From Promethearchaeota archaeon (GTDB lineage: Archaea; Asgardarchaeota; Lokiarchaeia; Sigynarchaeales; SOKP01): a stretch of 7,418 bases of DNA. Location of the stretch: positions 1 through 7,418 of the forward strand of contig JAEOUI010000029.1 in assembly GCA_016839425.1 (NCBI GenBank). Direction: 5' to 3'. The notes beneath the pieces are model-generated. The model had not been told where the DNA came from. It saw only the letters and a list, made by a program, of their open reading frames with translations, and ran no database searches. Shown one piece after another: positions 1 through 6,142 of the stretch. Position numbers and translations under genes: made by a program. The first letter of the stretch is position 1; each line of letters begins with the position of its first letter.

Positions 1-189
1 ATGAGATATTAAAATAGAACTAATAAGGGAAATAATTTTTAAACTTTAGGGAAAAAAAAGAATTTTGAACTTATAGCAAATAGTTAATGTCAGTTAATAT
101 AGTTATAAAAATATTTGAAAGTATTACCATCTAGGTATTTTTAGGCAAAAAATATGAGATTCAAATAAAAAAGCTAAATTTGATGCAAA
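1..189. other. AT-rich non-coding leader region
   Basis: No reading frame of useful length crosses this stretch; stops occur early in all frames, so no gene appears to enter from the left edge. It holds a TATA-like stretch (around 103-113, TTATAAAAATA) that could serve the gene starting at 190. There is no clear Shine-Dalgarno sequence before that ATG. Confidence 0.5.
103..113 (+). promoter_or_regulatory. Possible TATA box for the 190-621 gene
   Basis: TTATAAAAATA lies about 80 bases before the ATG at 190, which would put transcription start near 135-140 and give a leader of about 50 bases. In sequence this AT-rich such matches are common, so this is only suggestive. Confidence 0.25.
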
Positions 190-621
190 ATGGGACAATT
201 ATTAAAATTTAATCAACAAGGGATTGAGGATGCAGAAGCATACTATAATAAAATACATCTTGCTGATAATCAAAAAGTCGTGCTAGATTCAATAGCTAAA
301 ATCATCGTGAAATACTTGCCAAATGTAAGTGAAATGGCAATAAAAGGATTTGCCTGGAGAGGGGCAATCGAATGGCAACAAGAAAACAAAAGAGAAATGG
401 GGTCGGTAGAGCCCCATGAAAGACTATCTGTACTCGTTGATCTATTTAGGTTACTTAAAAAAGGACTTACTCGTATTCTCATTGACAAGGAGCACGAGTC
501 TCTCCTTGACAAGGCAATTGAGGATAGAATTGAATTTTACAAGCATAATCTAGTCAATCGATATTTTTTTAATTATTTTAATCTTTTTTTTATTTATTTC
601 ACTCAATTATTGAGTGGTTAG
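190..621 (+). CDS. Unknown helical protein with an odd aromatic C-terminal tail
   Basis: A 143-residue protein that I do not recognise. Residues 1-115 read like a soluble, mostly alpha-helical protein with balanced charges, including the stretch GFAWRGAIEWQQENKRE. The last 25 or so residues change abruptly to a Phe/Tyr/Asn-rich segment (RYFFNYFNLFFIYFTQLL) encoded by a T-rich tract at about 561-600 and then by a palindrome at 600-616. This tail could be a C-terminal membrane anchor. It could equally be terminator-like sequence translated after loss of an earlier stop, since a TAG sits out of frame at 551-553. The start at 190 is chosen because it is the first ATG of the open frame; the ATG at 183 is in another frame and closes within ten codons. 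It converges on the minus-strand gene at 703-1062. No function can be assigned. Confidence 0.6.
   Translation: MGQLLKFNQQGIEDAEAYYNKIHLADNQKVVLDSIAKIIVKYLPNVSEMAIKGFAWRGAIEWQQENKREMGSVEPHERLSVLVDLFRLLKKGLTRILIDKEHESLLDKAIEDRIEFYKHNLVNRYFFNYFNLFFIYFTQLLSG
600..616. repeat. Perfect 17-bp palindrome (8-bp arms)
   Basis: The sequence CACTCAATTATTGAGTG is a perfect inverted repeat: arms CACTCAAT and ATTGAGTG around a single central T. It lies in the gap between two convergent genes, overlapping the last codons of the 190-621 frame, with a T-rich tract just before it (about 561-599). It could form a hairpin in either transcript or be a dimeric protein site. It is not a classic intrinsic terminator for the plus strand, because the T-run precedes the hairpin. 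Confidence 0.6.
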
Positions 622-702
622 GTTGTATATGATTGATAAGAATCGCATTAATTCTAATTTAGGTGCGAATTACATGTCTACTGGTTTTTTAAAGAAATGG
701 AT

Positions 703-1062
703 TTATTTTTTCTTTTTCAAATCGCTAATTTCTTTTCTTGCTTCCGCTAATTCTTCCCTTAAAAGCTCTATCTCTTCCAATAAGGGTTTTGTCATCGCTA
801 CTACTTGTTCTTTAGAAAAGATTAAATCCGTACCCAGTTCTTGAATTTCAGAATGTCGAATCTGTAAGTTCTTATCGATGTAAAGAATGGTCAGGAGCTC
901 TTTATGTTCAACGCCATTAATATTATCGTGAAGAAACACGTATGGAAAGGGAAATTTACTTCTGCCTTCGATGATGCGTTTGTTTAGTTTTATCATGTGC
1001 GTTTTTTTGCACGCTTTACACACAAAAGGTCTACTAATTATTTCCTCTTCTTCCTCAGCCAT
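703..1062 (-). CDS. Unknown CxxC protein with C-terminal coiled coil
   Basis: A 119-residue acidic-start protein of unknown function. After a short Glu-rich N-terminus it has C15-x2-C18-x3-H22 (FVCKACKKTHMIKL), which looks like half of a zinc-binding site; no second CxxC follows, so any metal site would need His residues or a dimer. The middle (residues about 24-75) alternates hydrophobic and polar residues like a small beta-rich domain. Residues about 85-119 form a strongly charged heptad-like helix (EEIELLREELAEARKEISDLKKKK), a likely coiled coil for dimerisation. It lies 58 bp downstream of the VTT membrane gene on the same strand and may be co-transcribed with it, although the gap is long enough for its own promoter. 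The start is the ATG at 1060-1062, with only a weak GGTTAA about 14 bases upstream. Confidence 0.7.
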   Translation of the reverse strand: MAEEEEEIISRPFVCKACKKTHMIKLNKRIIEGRSKFPFPYVFLHDNINGVEHKELLTILYIDKNLQIRHSEIQELGTDLIFSKEQVVAMTKPLLEEIELLREELAEARKEISDLKKKK

Positions 1063-1120
1063 AAAAAAAGAGAATTAACCTTTCTTTAAAAAATAGTCAT
1101 TTTTAGAATATTAAGGGAAT

Positions 1121-1936
1121 TCAAGTATCTTTAGACTGTTTATCTCCATTTTTCAATTTTTCAACGAGTTTGCCCCAATCAACGTATACTAATAGAAACA
1201 CTATAATTATTGTTCCGGCCCACATTATCGTGCTTCTGATGATCTCTACTATCGTGCTTTGAGGAATTATCCCTGCAGCGGCAGCTTCTAAATTAATGCC
1301 ATAAAGGTTAAGTGCTAAATCTCCAACAGGAGTACCAACTAACCAAATTGGAATGGCGCTCGTGAAAAAACATAGCACGAATTTCCCTAGGAAGCACCAG
1401 GTGAGCGTTTTCCAAAGACTGTATTGTGCCAATCCCAGGACTATTAGAAAGGCATCATCAGGCAAGGGTGTTGCTGCAAAGATAAAAATTAGGAGCGGTG
1501 CCCATCCACGATCAATATACCCTTTCATTCGTTCCGTCTTCTCAGAATTTTTTAAAATCTCTTGGGAACCTCTTCCGATTAACCAGGCAGAAACCTCTCC
1601 AATTCCGGCTCCCGCTCCACCAACAAGTCCAAGAAAGAAGGGATTCACTCCTGGAATCACAATGCTAATGACAATTAATGCAACTGTATAAGGAACTGGA
1701 AAGATAACGGTGAAATTTCCAAACATTGAAATAATAAAAATTCCAAGATAGATACCCCAATCCCCATATTCATTATAAAACCACAGAACCGTATTTGCTA
1801 GCCATTGACCGAAGTTTATACCACTTACAGCCATTATGATAAAGAATAAAATAAGAGCGATAATGAGGATAATTCCACCAAATCTTTGAATGAATGTTTT
1901 CTCATTATTTGGAATAATATCCATCTTTTCCGTCAT
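1121..1936 (-). CDS. VTT/DedA-like (SNARE-associated type) membrane protein
   Basis: A 271-residue multi-pass membrane protein. Hydrophobic segments fall at about residues 20-39, 60-95, 98-120, 146-170, 178-201 and 236-254. The family call rests on the VTT-type core: a Gly-rich re-entrant-like stretch followed by an acidic residue and Gly-Arg (GAGAGIGEVSAWLIGRGS, 107-124), and then a helix with the sequence ATPLPDDAFLIVLGLAQ (155-171), which resembles the Pro-Leu-Pro-Asp segment of DedA-type proteins. Members of this superfamily (bacterial DedA, eukaryotic TMEM41B and VMP1) are linked to phospholipid scrambling or transport of lipid carriers; the substrate here is unknown. The C-terminus is short and charged, probably cytoplasmic. 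A weak AGGTTA lies about 11 bases before the ATG. It is divergent from the hydrolase gene at 2087 and followed co-directionally by the CxxC gene. Confidence 0.8.
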   Translation of the reverse strand: MTEKMDIIPNNEKTFIQRFGGIILIIALILFFIIMAVSGINFGQWLANTVLWFYNEYGDWGIYLGIFIISMFGNFTVIFPVPYTVALIVISIVIPGVNPFFLGLVGGAGAGIGEVSAWLIGRGSQEILKNSEKTERMKGYIDRGWAPLLIFIFAATPLPDDAFLIVLGLAQYSLWKTLTWCFLGKFVLCFFTSAIPIWLVGTPVGDLALNLYGINLEAAAAGIIPQSTIVEIIRSTIMWAGTIIIVFLLVYVDWGKLVEKLKNGDKQSKDT

Positions 1937-2028
1937 TTTTTCTTGTAACCTATTTCTCTATTTTTAGTATTTCAATTCAAAGTTTGATCTTAGTTTATCT
2001 ATTTTGATTTTGTATCATGGGTATTAAA

Positions 2029-2038
2029 TCTTTATATC
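2029..2038 (+). promoter_or_regulatory. Likely TATA box for the 2087 gene
   Basis: TCTTTATATC, preceded by an A-rich BRE-like stretch (TTAAA), lies about 50 bases before the ATG at 2087. This is the best archaeal promoter match in the 150-bp divergent region, and would give a leader of about 25-30 bases. Confidence 0.4.
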
Positions 2039-2086
2039 ACACTAACTTAAAACTAATTATCATTTAATCAATATTAATTTCTGAAA

Positions 2087-2896
2087 ATGGCTCGTACTGA
2101 ACACCACAGCGCTTATGCTTTTCTCATTTATTACATTATTTGGATATTTTGGAAAGGTTCATTCATCATAGGGGAAGAAAACCGGTATATCGTGCTTTTA
2201 ATTGTTGTATTCGGAGCCTTTCCAGACTTCGATGCCGTATATTGGCTTATAAAACGGAGAGGTCAAGGAGGTATTTCCACGGATTTCCAGCATCATTTAT
2301 ATTTCTGGACACATTGGCCAATAAGCTATATCCCGCTCATAATTCTTTTCATTTTTAGTTTGATTTTTAATTTTTTCCCTGAATATTTTTTAATTCCCGT
2401 AATTGGAATTTATAGCCATTTTATATTCGATTCAATCAGTTGTGGTGATGGAATAATGTGGGGAAAAATCCCCTGGAAAAAGAATCATTATGCTAGATAC
2501 ATTAATCTGTTTCCAGGGGATGCTGATGGCTATCATGGGTTATATTGGGAAGTAAAATATCGTAAAACAACAATATACAAGATCGGTATCTTAGCTGTCA
2601 TGCTCTCTATAATAATAATTACTTATTTCCTAATCTACACTATTTTCTTGCATTATCAAGAAGGAAATCCTCCTGGATTTAGTGGATATTATTTTGCACC
2701 ATTGGTCTATTTCTGCATTGCATTGGTCATGAGTCTGAAAAAACCTTCAGAGGATTACATTAAAGAACCTACTGAAGGGCGTTATGCTGATTACAGAATA
2801 AATATTAATTATATCAATGGATTATCACCAAAAAATAGACAAAAACACATGGAGAAATACAAAAGAATCTTGGAGAAAAACGAACTTTTAGAGTAG
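2087..2896 (+). CDS. YdjM-like membrane-bound putative metal-dependent hydrolase
   Basis: A 269-residue integral membrane protein. Its pattern of His and Asp residues matches the YdjM/DUF457 membrane-bound hydrolase family: H6-H7 near the N-terminus, a PDFDA motif (D47, D49) at the end of the first strong membrane segment, HH at 69-70 followed by THWP (H76), then SHFIFDS (H111, D115) and D121-GIMW. Known relatives share the order PDxDH, tHS and sHxxxD and are thought to bind metal at the membrane; their substrate is poorly known. Membrane segments are at about 9-28, 34-53, 79-115 (probably two), 165-188 and 202-216. The C-terminal 50 residues are charged and helical (NRQKHMEKYKRILEKNELLE), longer than in the compact bacterial members. 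The ATG at 2087 has no visible Shine-Dalgarno, but the N-terminal His pair, typical of the family, supports it. Confidence 0.72.
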   Translation: MARTEHHSAYAFLIYYIIWIFWKGSFIIGEENRYIVLLIVVFGAFPDFDAVYWLIKRRGQGGISTDFQHHLYFWTHWPISYIPLIILFIFSLIFNFFPEYFLIPVIGIYSHFIFDSISCGDGIMWGKIPWKKNHYARYINLFPGDADGYHGLYWEVKYRKTTIYKIGILAVMLSIIIITYFLIYTIFLHYQEGNPPGFSGYYFAPLVYFCIALVMSLKKPSEDYIKEPTEGRYADYRININYINGLSPKNRQKHMEKYKRILEKNELLE

Positions 2897-2930
2897 ATTA
2901 GGAAACCAGAATAGAAAAAGTGAAATGTCT

Positions 2931-2944
2931 GCTATATATTTTTA
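2931..2944 (+). promoter_or_regulatory. Possible TATA box for the 575-residue protein gene
   Basis: GCTATATATTTTTA lies about 70 bases before the ATG at 3008 and just after the end of the upstream gene. It would place transcription start near 2960 and give a leader of about 45 bases. A purine-rich AGAGG at 2991-2995, 12 bases before the ATG, could act as a weak ribosome binding site. Confidence 0.35.
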
Positions 2945-3007
2945 TAGAGTATTAACCTAAATGTTATTATAACATTCAATTAAGGATTATAGAGGATTAA
3001 CAATAAA

Positions 3008-4735
3008 ATGAGCTTAGGTTCAAAGAAGTTATTAGAACAATTTAAAACAAAGATACAGAATTATTTTGAAAGCTTTAACAGTGACAAGAACATTTTTATT
3101 GCAAATTACTTGGAGGATATTATCATTCAACCGGGTAAGAAGGAAGAATATACCATTTCTCTTCCTGTAGGTGCTGGAAAGAAAGCTGATTTTGCCATGG
3201 AGTGTACTAAGCTAATCATTCCTACTCTTGCCATCTTAAAATTTAAGGACACCTTTCCCATAAAGGAAGTGATGGTCAGAATCGAGTTTCCTAACATCTT
3301 ATTTGGGGTTAATGGAATTTATCCAAAAATCATTTTTACCACTGAATTTAAAACGGCTTGGCCGGGAGATTTTGGAATTGTATGGGAAGCCATCACTGGA
3401 CAAACTACTTTTAGCTTTTTTCCCTATGAAGATAGAGAAAATAAAGTTGAAAATATCATAAAATTCTACCAAGAAGATATTTTAGATCCACTATGTGATT
3501 TATTAAATTCTAGCAATAACGTAGTTGCGAGAAAAGCTAGAGAAGGGATACATAAATTTCTTAAAATGAGTGAGCGAGCTGCAAATAAAATCAAAACTCT
3601 AGAAGACTATCCTAAAGACCATCCCTGGTTTTATTCGAATCCATTTTCGAAGAAGAGAAAAAACATAATTGACATCCCCATTTACTCTGATTATTATTAC
3701 GAACAAAATAAATCTCTTTTATGTTTTGAAGCATATGGGTTAAGCAAGACTTGGATAGCCCCATCAGTAGTTATATTCGATATTCTCCAATATATTGTAT
3801 TAGCTGCTGAAATGTTTGATTTAGATGGTAATTTGAAGTCCGAAACAGAGCTAAAAAAAATTGAAGAAATATTGAAGCAACAAGAACTTGATACATCTGG
3901 GCTTGAAAGGAAGAAAAGAGCTGCAGAAGCGAAAGATAAATGGGATCCTTTTAAAACCAAAAAAGAAGTTGAACGGGATGGATTAGGCTTCGCTGTTCGT
4001 CAAAATGATGGAATTGTCCTCAAAAAAGATACTCATGCGGAAGAACAAGCTGAAAAAATGAAAGAAATGTTGCATAAGACCCCTTCTATTCCACGAATAA
4101 CAGAACCAACTATATCTAAAGATTTAACAAAAGAAACTGCCTTTCCTTCTGCTCCAACGCAACCTCAAGTTACAGGACCAGAACAACAAAAGCAAACCTC
4201 TATTCAAGCTCCAGAATTTGAAAGAATAGGACACGCACCAAAATACCAAGAAACTTTAAAACAAGTAGAAACAATGAAGCAAATGTTGAGTGATACAATT
4301 CCAAGTAAGCCCGCTTTGGAAGTCCCCGAATCAGAGGTAACTTCAAGCACTGTTGGTTCAACGGGCTCTAATAATGTAGATATGAGTCAACATTGGGCAG
4401 GGTTAAAAGAAAAGCTAAAGAAAAGTGCTCAACTTAATATGAAATCCTCAGAAAGCAAGCCGATTCCCAAAGCTACAACTCCTCCAACCTCAATATACTC
4501 CGATCCAAAACAATGGTTTGCAGAATTACAAATGAGTAAGTTTGATTTAGCAGGTGAAGCTTCTGGGTTGCCTTTTAGAGAGAAAGGAGACTTTAAGATC
4601 TTACAAACCTTAACTGCTCCTTTTATGCTAAGCTTTGCTAGAGATACCTTGAGAACAAAGAAGATGATTACTTCTGAAGAGGCAATTAAGATTCTTTTTA
4701 AGTTTTTTAATGACGGTTATTTAAAACAGGTTTAA
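3008..4735 (+). CDS. Unknown 575-residue multidomain protein with repeated linker helices
   Basis: I do not recognise a family. The protein divides into three parts. Residues about 1-270 look globular and mixed alpha/beta, with a distinctive stretch of Pro, Gly and Trp at 94-140 (FPNILFGVNGIYPK, then AWPGDFGIVWEAITG) followed by a helix ending ILDPLCDLLN (158-167). Residues about 275-330 are charged helices. Residues about 340-495 are low-complexity, rich in Pro, Thr, Ser and Gln, and hold short amphipathic helices of similar sequence (QAEKMKEML at 347-355, QVETMKQML at 419-427, and more loosely GLKEKLKK at 465-472). Residues about 496-575 return to a folded helical domain (DPKQWFAELQMSKFDLAGE to the end). 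There is no signal peptide or membrane segment, so it is probably cytoplasmic. The order FP, YP, FTTEF at 94-114 has a faint resemblance to E2/UEV folds, but no catalytic Cys motif is visible; I treat that as speculation. It converges on the RNase III gene 13 bp away. Confidence 0.85.
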   Translation: MSLGSKKLLEQFKTKIQNYFESFNSDKNIFIANYLEDIIIQPGKKEEYTISLPVGAGKKADFAMECTKLIIPTLAILKFKDTFPIKEVMVRIEFPNILFGVNGIYPKIIFTTEFKTAWPGDFGIVWEAITGQTTFSFFPYEDRENKVENIIKFYQEDILDPLCDLLNSSNNVVARKAREGIHKFLKMSERAANKIKTLEDYPKDHPWFYSNPFSKKRKNIIDIPIYSDYYYEQNKSLLCFEAYGLSKTWIAPSVVIFDILQYIVLAAEMFDLDGNLKSETELKKIEEILKQQELDTSGLERKKRAAEAKDKWDPFKTKKEVERDGLGFAVRQNDGIVLKKDTHAEEQAEKMKEMLHKTPSIPRITEPTISKDLTKETAFPSAPTQPQVTGPEQQKQTSIQAPEFERIGHAPKYQETLKQVETMKQMLSDTIPSKPALEVPESEVTSSTVGSTGSNNVDMSQHWAGLKEKLKKSAQLNMKSSESKPIPKATTPPTSIYSDPKQWFAELQMSKFDLAGEASGLPFREKGDFKILQTLTAPFMLSFARDTLRTKKMITSEEAIKILFKFFNDGYLKQV

Positions 4736-4748
4736 ATAATTTTGAATC

Positions 4749-5483
4749 TTAATCTTCTTTCTTATCTTTTAAATAATTATAAATTTTAATGTAAAGGTCC
4801 CTTTCAGCTTCCTTTTTTGATTTAAACACTTCGGATTTTAAGTCTTCAGGCAGCTTCATTAGGATTTTATTGTTCAAACTATAAATTTTAGGTGCCTTGG
4901 CACTCCAATTTGGGTCATGGTCAAGCCCTACTATTTTAAATTTGGCCCGAATGATGGGGGTGATTTTAAAGATTCCTTGGAGGTGTTCTAAAAGGCGATT
5001 TTTTGAGAAAATAGAGGAATCTTGTATTATTTCCTCCAAATTCTCATAAAACTTATCGATGATGACTGTCTCAACTACATTAAGATCTTTTTGTGAATCC
5101 AAGAATACTGCTGCGCATAATGCTTCTAACACATCCGCTAGTATATTGGTGTTTTCTATTCTCTGATTTTCATCTTTGAATATGTATTTTTCTAAATCAA
5201 AGTAATCACGTGCGATTTGGCTCAAAGTCTCGTCATTTTCAATCATCTGCTTTTTTTGTGTTAACATCCCAGGTGTTTTTTCCCTTTCTTCGTATAGCTT
5301 CAAACTAAGGATTAATTTAAGTACAGCATCCCCTAATGTTTCCAAAATCTCATAATGCAGTTCGCCAGTCTTATTTCCCCTGGACGGCGTGGTTAATGCT
5401 TGACGTAATAAAGAAACCTTATTAAAGTAATATCCAATCTTTTCTTGTAAATCCTCTAGATTTCTTTCTTCTTCAGAGATTAT
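4749..5483 (-). CDS. rnc: Ribonuclease III (RNase III domain plus divergent dsRBD), start codon unusual
   Basis: Double-strand-specific endoribonuclease; family members cut dsRNA in rRNA processing and RNA turnover. Counted from the proposed start at 5483 it has 244 residues, close to the usual 220-250. Residues 9-30 (LEDLQEKIGYYF, then LLRQALTTPS) match the RNase III first helices. The signature YEILETLGDAVL supplies E45, E48 and D52, equivalent to E. coli E38, E41 and D45; ILADVLEAL supplies D117 and E120, equivalent to D114 and E117. All visible catalytic positions are intact. Residues about 162-240 resemble a divergent dsRBD: RLLEHLQ, GLDHDPNW, then SKKEAERDL. The frame has no ATG or GTG; the only standard-type start is TTG at 5345, which would remove the first 46 residues and part of the catalytic signature (E45). 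GAGGGG at 5490-5495 lies 6 bases before an ATA codon (5481-5483) at the natural N-terminus. I therefore place the start there tentatively. It could be a non-canonical start, a sequencing error or a damaged gene. Confidence 0.8.
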   Translation of the reverse strand: MISEEERNLEDLQEKIGYYFNKVSLLRQALTTPSRGNKTGELHYEILETLGDAVLKLILSLKLYEEREKTPGMLTQKKQMIENDETLSQIARDYFDLEKYIFKDENQRIENTNILADVLEALCAAVFLDSQKDLNVVETVIIDKFYENLEEIIQDSSIFSKNRLLEHLQGIFKITPIIRAKFKIVGLDHDPNWSAKAPKIYSLNNKILMKLPEDLKSEVFKSKKEAERDLYIKIYNYLKDKKED

Positions 5484-5489
5484 CGCAAT

Positions 5490-5495
5490 CCCCTC
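5490..5495 (-). promoter_or_regulatory. Shine-Dalgarno-like GAGGGG before the presumed RNase III start
   Basis: On the minus strand GAGGGG is followed by six bases (ATTGCG) and then ATA at 5483-5481, the point where homology-like RNase III sequence begins. The spacing is right for translation initiation, which makes this position the best candidate for the true start even though the codon is ATA and not ATG. Confidence 0.35.
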
Positions 5496-5504
5496 TATAT
5501 CTAT

Positions 5505-5542
5505 AAAAAAGAAAAATGATAAAAAATAATAAAAAGTTAAAG
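5505..5542 (-). terminator. T-rich tract after the SCP2-like gene
   Basis: Read on the minus strand, the bases directly after the SCP2-like stop codon are almost entirely T with scattered A, including runs of five to six T. Archaeal transcription commonly ends at such U-rich tracts without a hairpin. If active, it would separate the SCP2-like transcript from RNase III, although read-through is possible. Confidence 0.4.
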
Positions 5543-5983
5543 TTATGCTGCTGCTTGTTTTTTTGCATCAGCTTGAAGTATGTTGAAGACATCAAGTAAT
5601 ACTAATAATTTTCCAATTCCCTTAAGTTTTACTTTGCGAGAAAGGATTTTTAGGAAGATTTTAAATATGCCTAATTCTCCCGTCATGATGCTCAGAAAGA
5701 GTGGTGTTGTAGTATCAAGTTTTGAATTGCAACCATTTTTTTTATAAATTTGTTTCATTACTTTTTTATCTCCATTCTTTTCTCCTGAGACTTCTAGCTT
5801 TCCATCTGCTATTTTAACTATTGCGGCATATTTTCCGTCATTTGCATTTAACAGAACTTTAACATTACCATTTTTATATTTTTTTTGAAAAGCTTCGATT
5901 TTATTTACCGGTTCTAATTGTTTTGCCACGACTCCAGCAAATCCTCGAGCCCTTTGTTTTTTATTCTTCTTTTCTTCAGCCAT
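5543..5983 (-). CDS. SCP2-like (sterol carrier protein 2 fold) lipid-carrier protein
   Basis: A 146-residue single-domain protein. Residues about 1-15 are Lys-rich and probably flexible. Residues about 38-137 fit the SCP2 pattern: alternating beta strands (VKVLLNANDGKYAAIVKIADGKLEVSGEKNG), a helix with MKQIYKK, then the diagnostic TTTPLFLSIMTGELG (91-105), where SCP2 domains have a helix, a Met-rich loop and a Gly-Glu/Lys turn, and finally VKLKGIGKLLVLLDVFNIL (118-136), matching the xVKGxxxLAxxLxxLF end of the family. Members bind sterols, fatty acids or other hydrophobic ligands in a tunnel; the ligand here is unknown. There is no signal peptide or membrane segment, so it is probably cytoplasmic. 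The ATG at 5983 has no good Shine-Dalgarno; a TATA-like stretch (around 6004-6016 on the minus strand) would place transcription start almost at the ATG, consistent with a leaderless mRNA. Confidence 0.7.
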   Translation of the reverse strand: MAEEKKNKKQRARGFAGVVAKQLEPVNKIEAFQKKYKNGNVKVLLNANDGKYAAIVKIADGKLEVSGEKNGDKKVMKQIYKKNGCNSKLDTTTPLFLSIMTGELGIFKIFLKILSRKVKLKGIGKLLVLLDVFNILQADAKKQAAA

Positions 5984-6003
5984 TTTAATTTAGGTCTCTT
6001 TTG

Positions 6004-6016
6004 TATATTTTTAAAT
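6004..6016 (-). promoter_or_regulatory. Possible TATA box for the SCP2-like gene
   Basis: The minus-strand sequence TTTAAAAATATAC is centred about 27 bases before the ATG at 5983. This spacing would produce a leaderless or nearly leaderless transcript, which fits the absence of a Shine-Dalgarno sequence. Confidence 0.3.
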
Positions 6017-6091
6017 AAGTATCTACTTTTGAATTTAAAAAGATTTAGAGGATTTAAGAATTTTTCTAAAGGAATTTAGGGGAGGAATATA

Positions 6092-6142
6092 ATGCTAACT
6101 AAAATAAGATGGAGTGAATTTTTCAAAGAATACGTGATTTAA
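6092..6142 (+). CDS. Possible 16-residue small ORF with strong Shine-Dalgarno
   Basis: ATG at 6092 opens a 16-codon frame ending in TAA (MLTKIRWSEFFKEYVI), with GGGGAGGA ending about 6 bases upstream, one of the best ribosome-binding sequences in the window. It runs antisense to the gap between two minus-strand genes and its stop overlaps the end of the zinc-ribbon gene by four bases. The peptide is amphipathic and could be real, but a frame of this length arises readily by chance and no promoter is evident. Confidence 0.2.
   Translation: MLTKIRWSEFFKEYVI

Noticed and set aside
270..512. 80-residue minus-strand open frame
   Set aside because: It lies wholly antisense inside the 190-621 gene, with Ser/Leu-rich low-information sequence and no domain; a shadow frame.
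614..844. 76-residue plus-strand open frame
   Set aside because: Mostly antisense to the 703-1062 gene, whose charged coiled coil produces the Ser/Phe-rich reverse translation; no ribosome site.
1353..1691. 112-residue plus-strand open frame
   Set aside because: Antisense within the VTT membrane gene, which has clear membrane segments and family motifs; the reverse frame shows nothing.
2140..2358. 72-residue plus-strand open frame
   Set aside because: Alternative frame inside the YdjM-like gene; the main frame has the conserved His/Asp motifs.
3290..3370. E2/UEV-like ubiquitin-conjugating fold in the 575-residue protein
   Set aside because: Only the order FP, YP, FTTEF is reminiscent; there is no HPN motif and no catalytic Cys context, so it is not used as an annotation.
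3697..3960. 87-residue minus-strand open frame
   Set aside because: Antisense within the 575-residue protein gene; Ser-rich reverse of a charged helix region.
4730..4780. Direct repeat TTTAAATAATT at the convergent gene ends
   Set aside because: Two copies of a pure A/T 11-mer in very AT-rich sequence are not evidence of an element.
5343..5345. TTG as the true start of RNase III
   Set aside because: It would cut the protein inside the YEILETLGDAVL signature and remove one catalytic Glu, while the upstream in-frame sequence still reads as RNase III.
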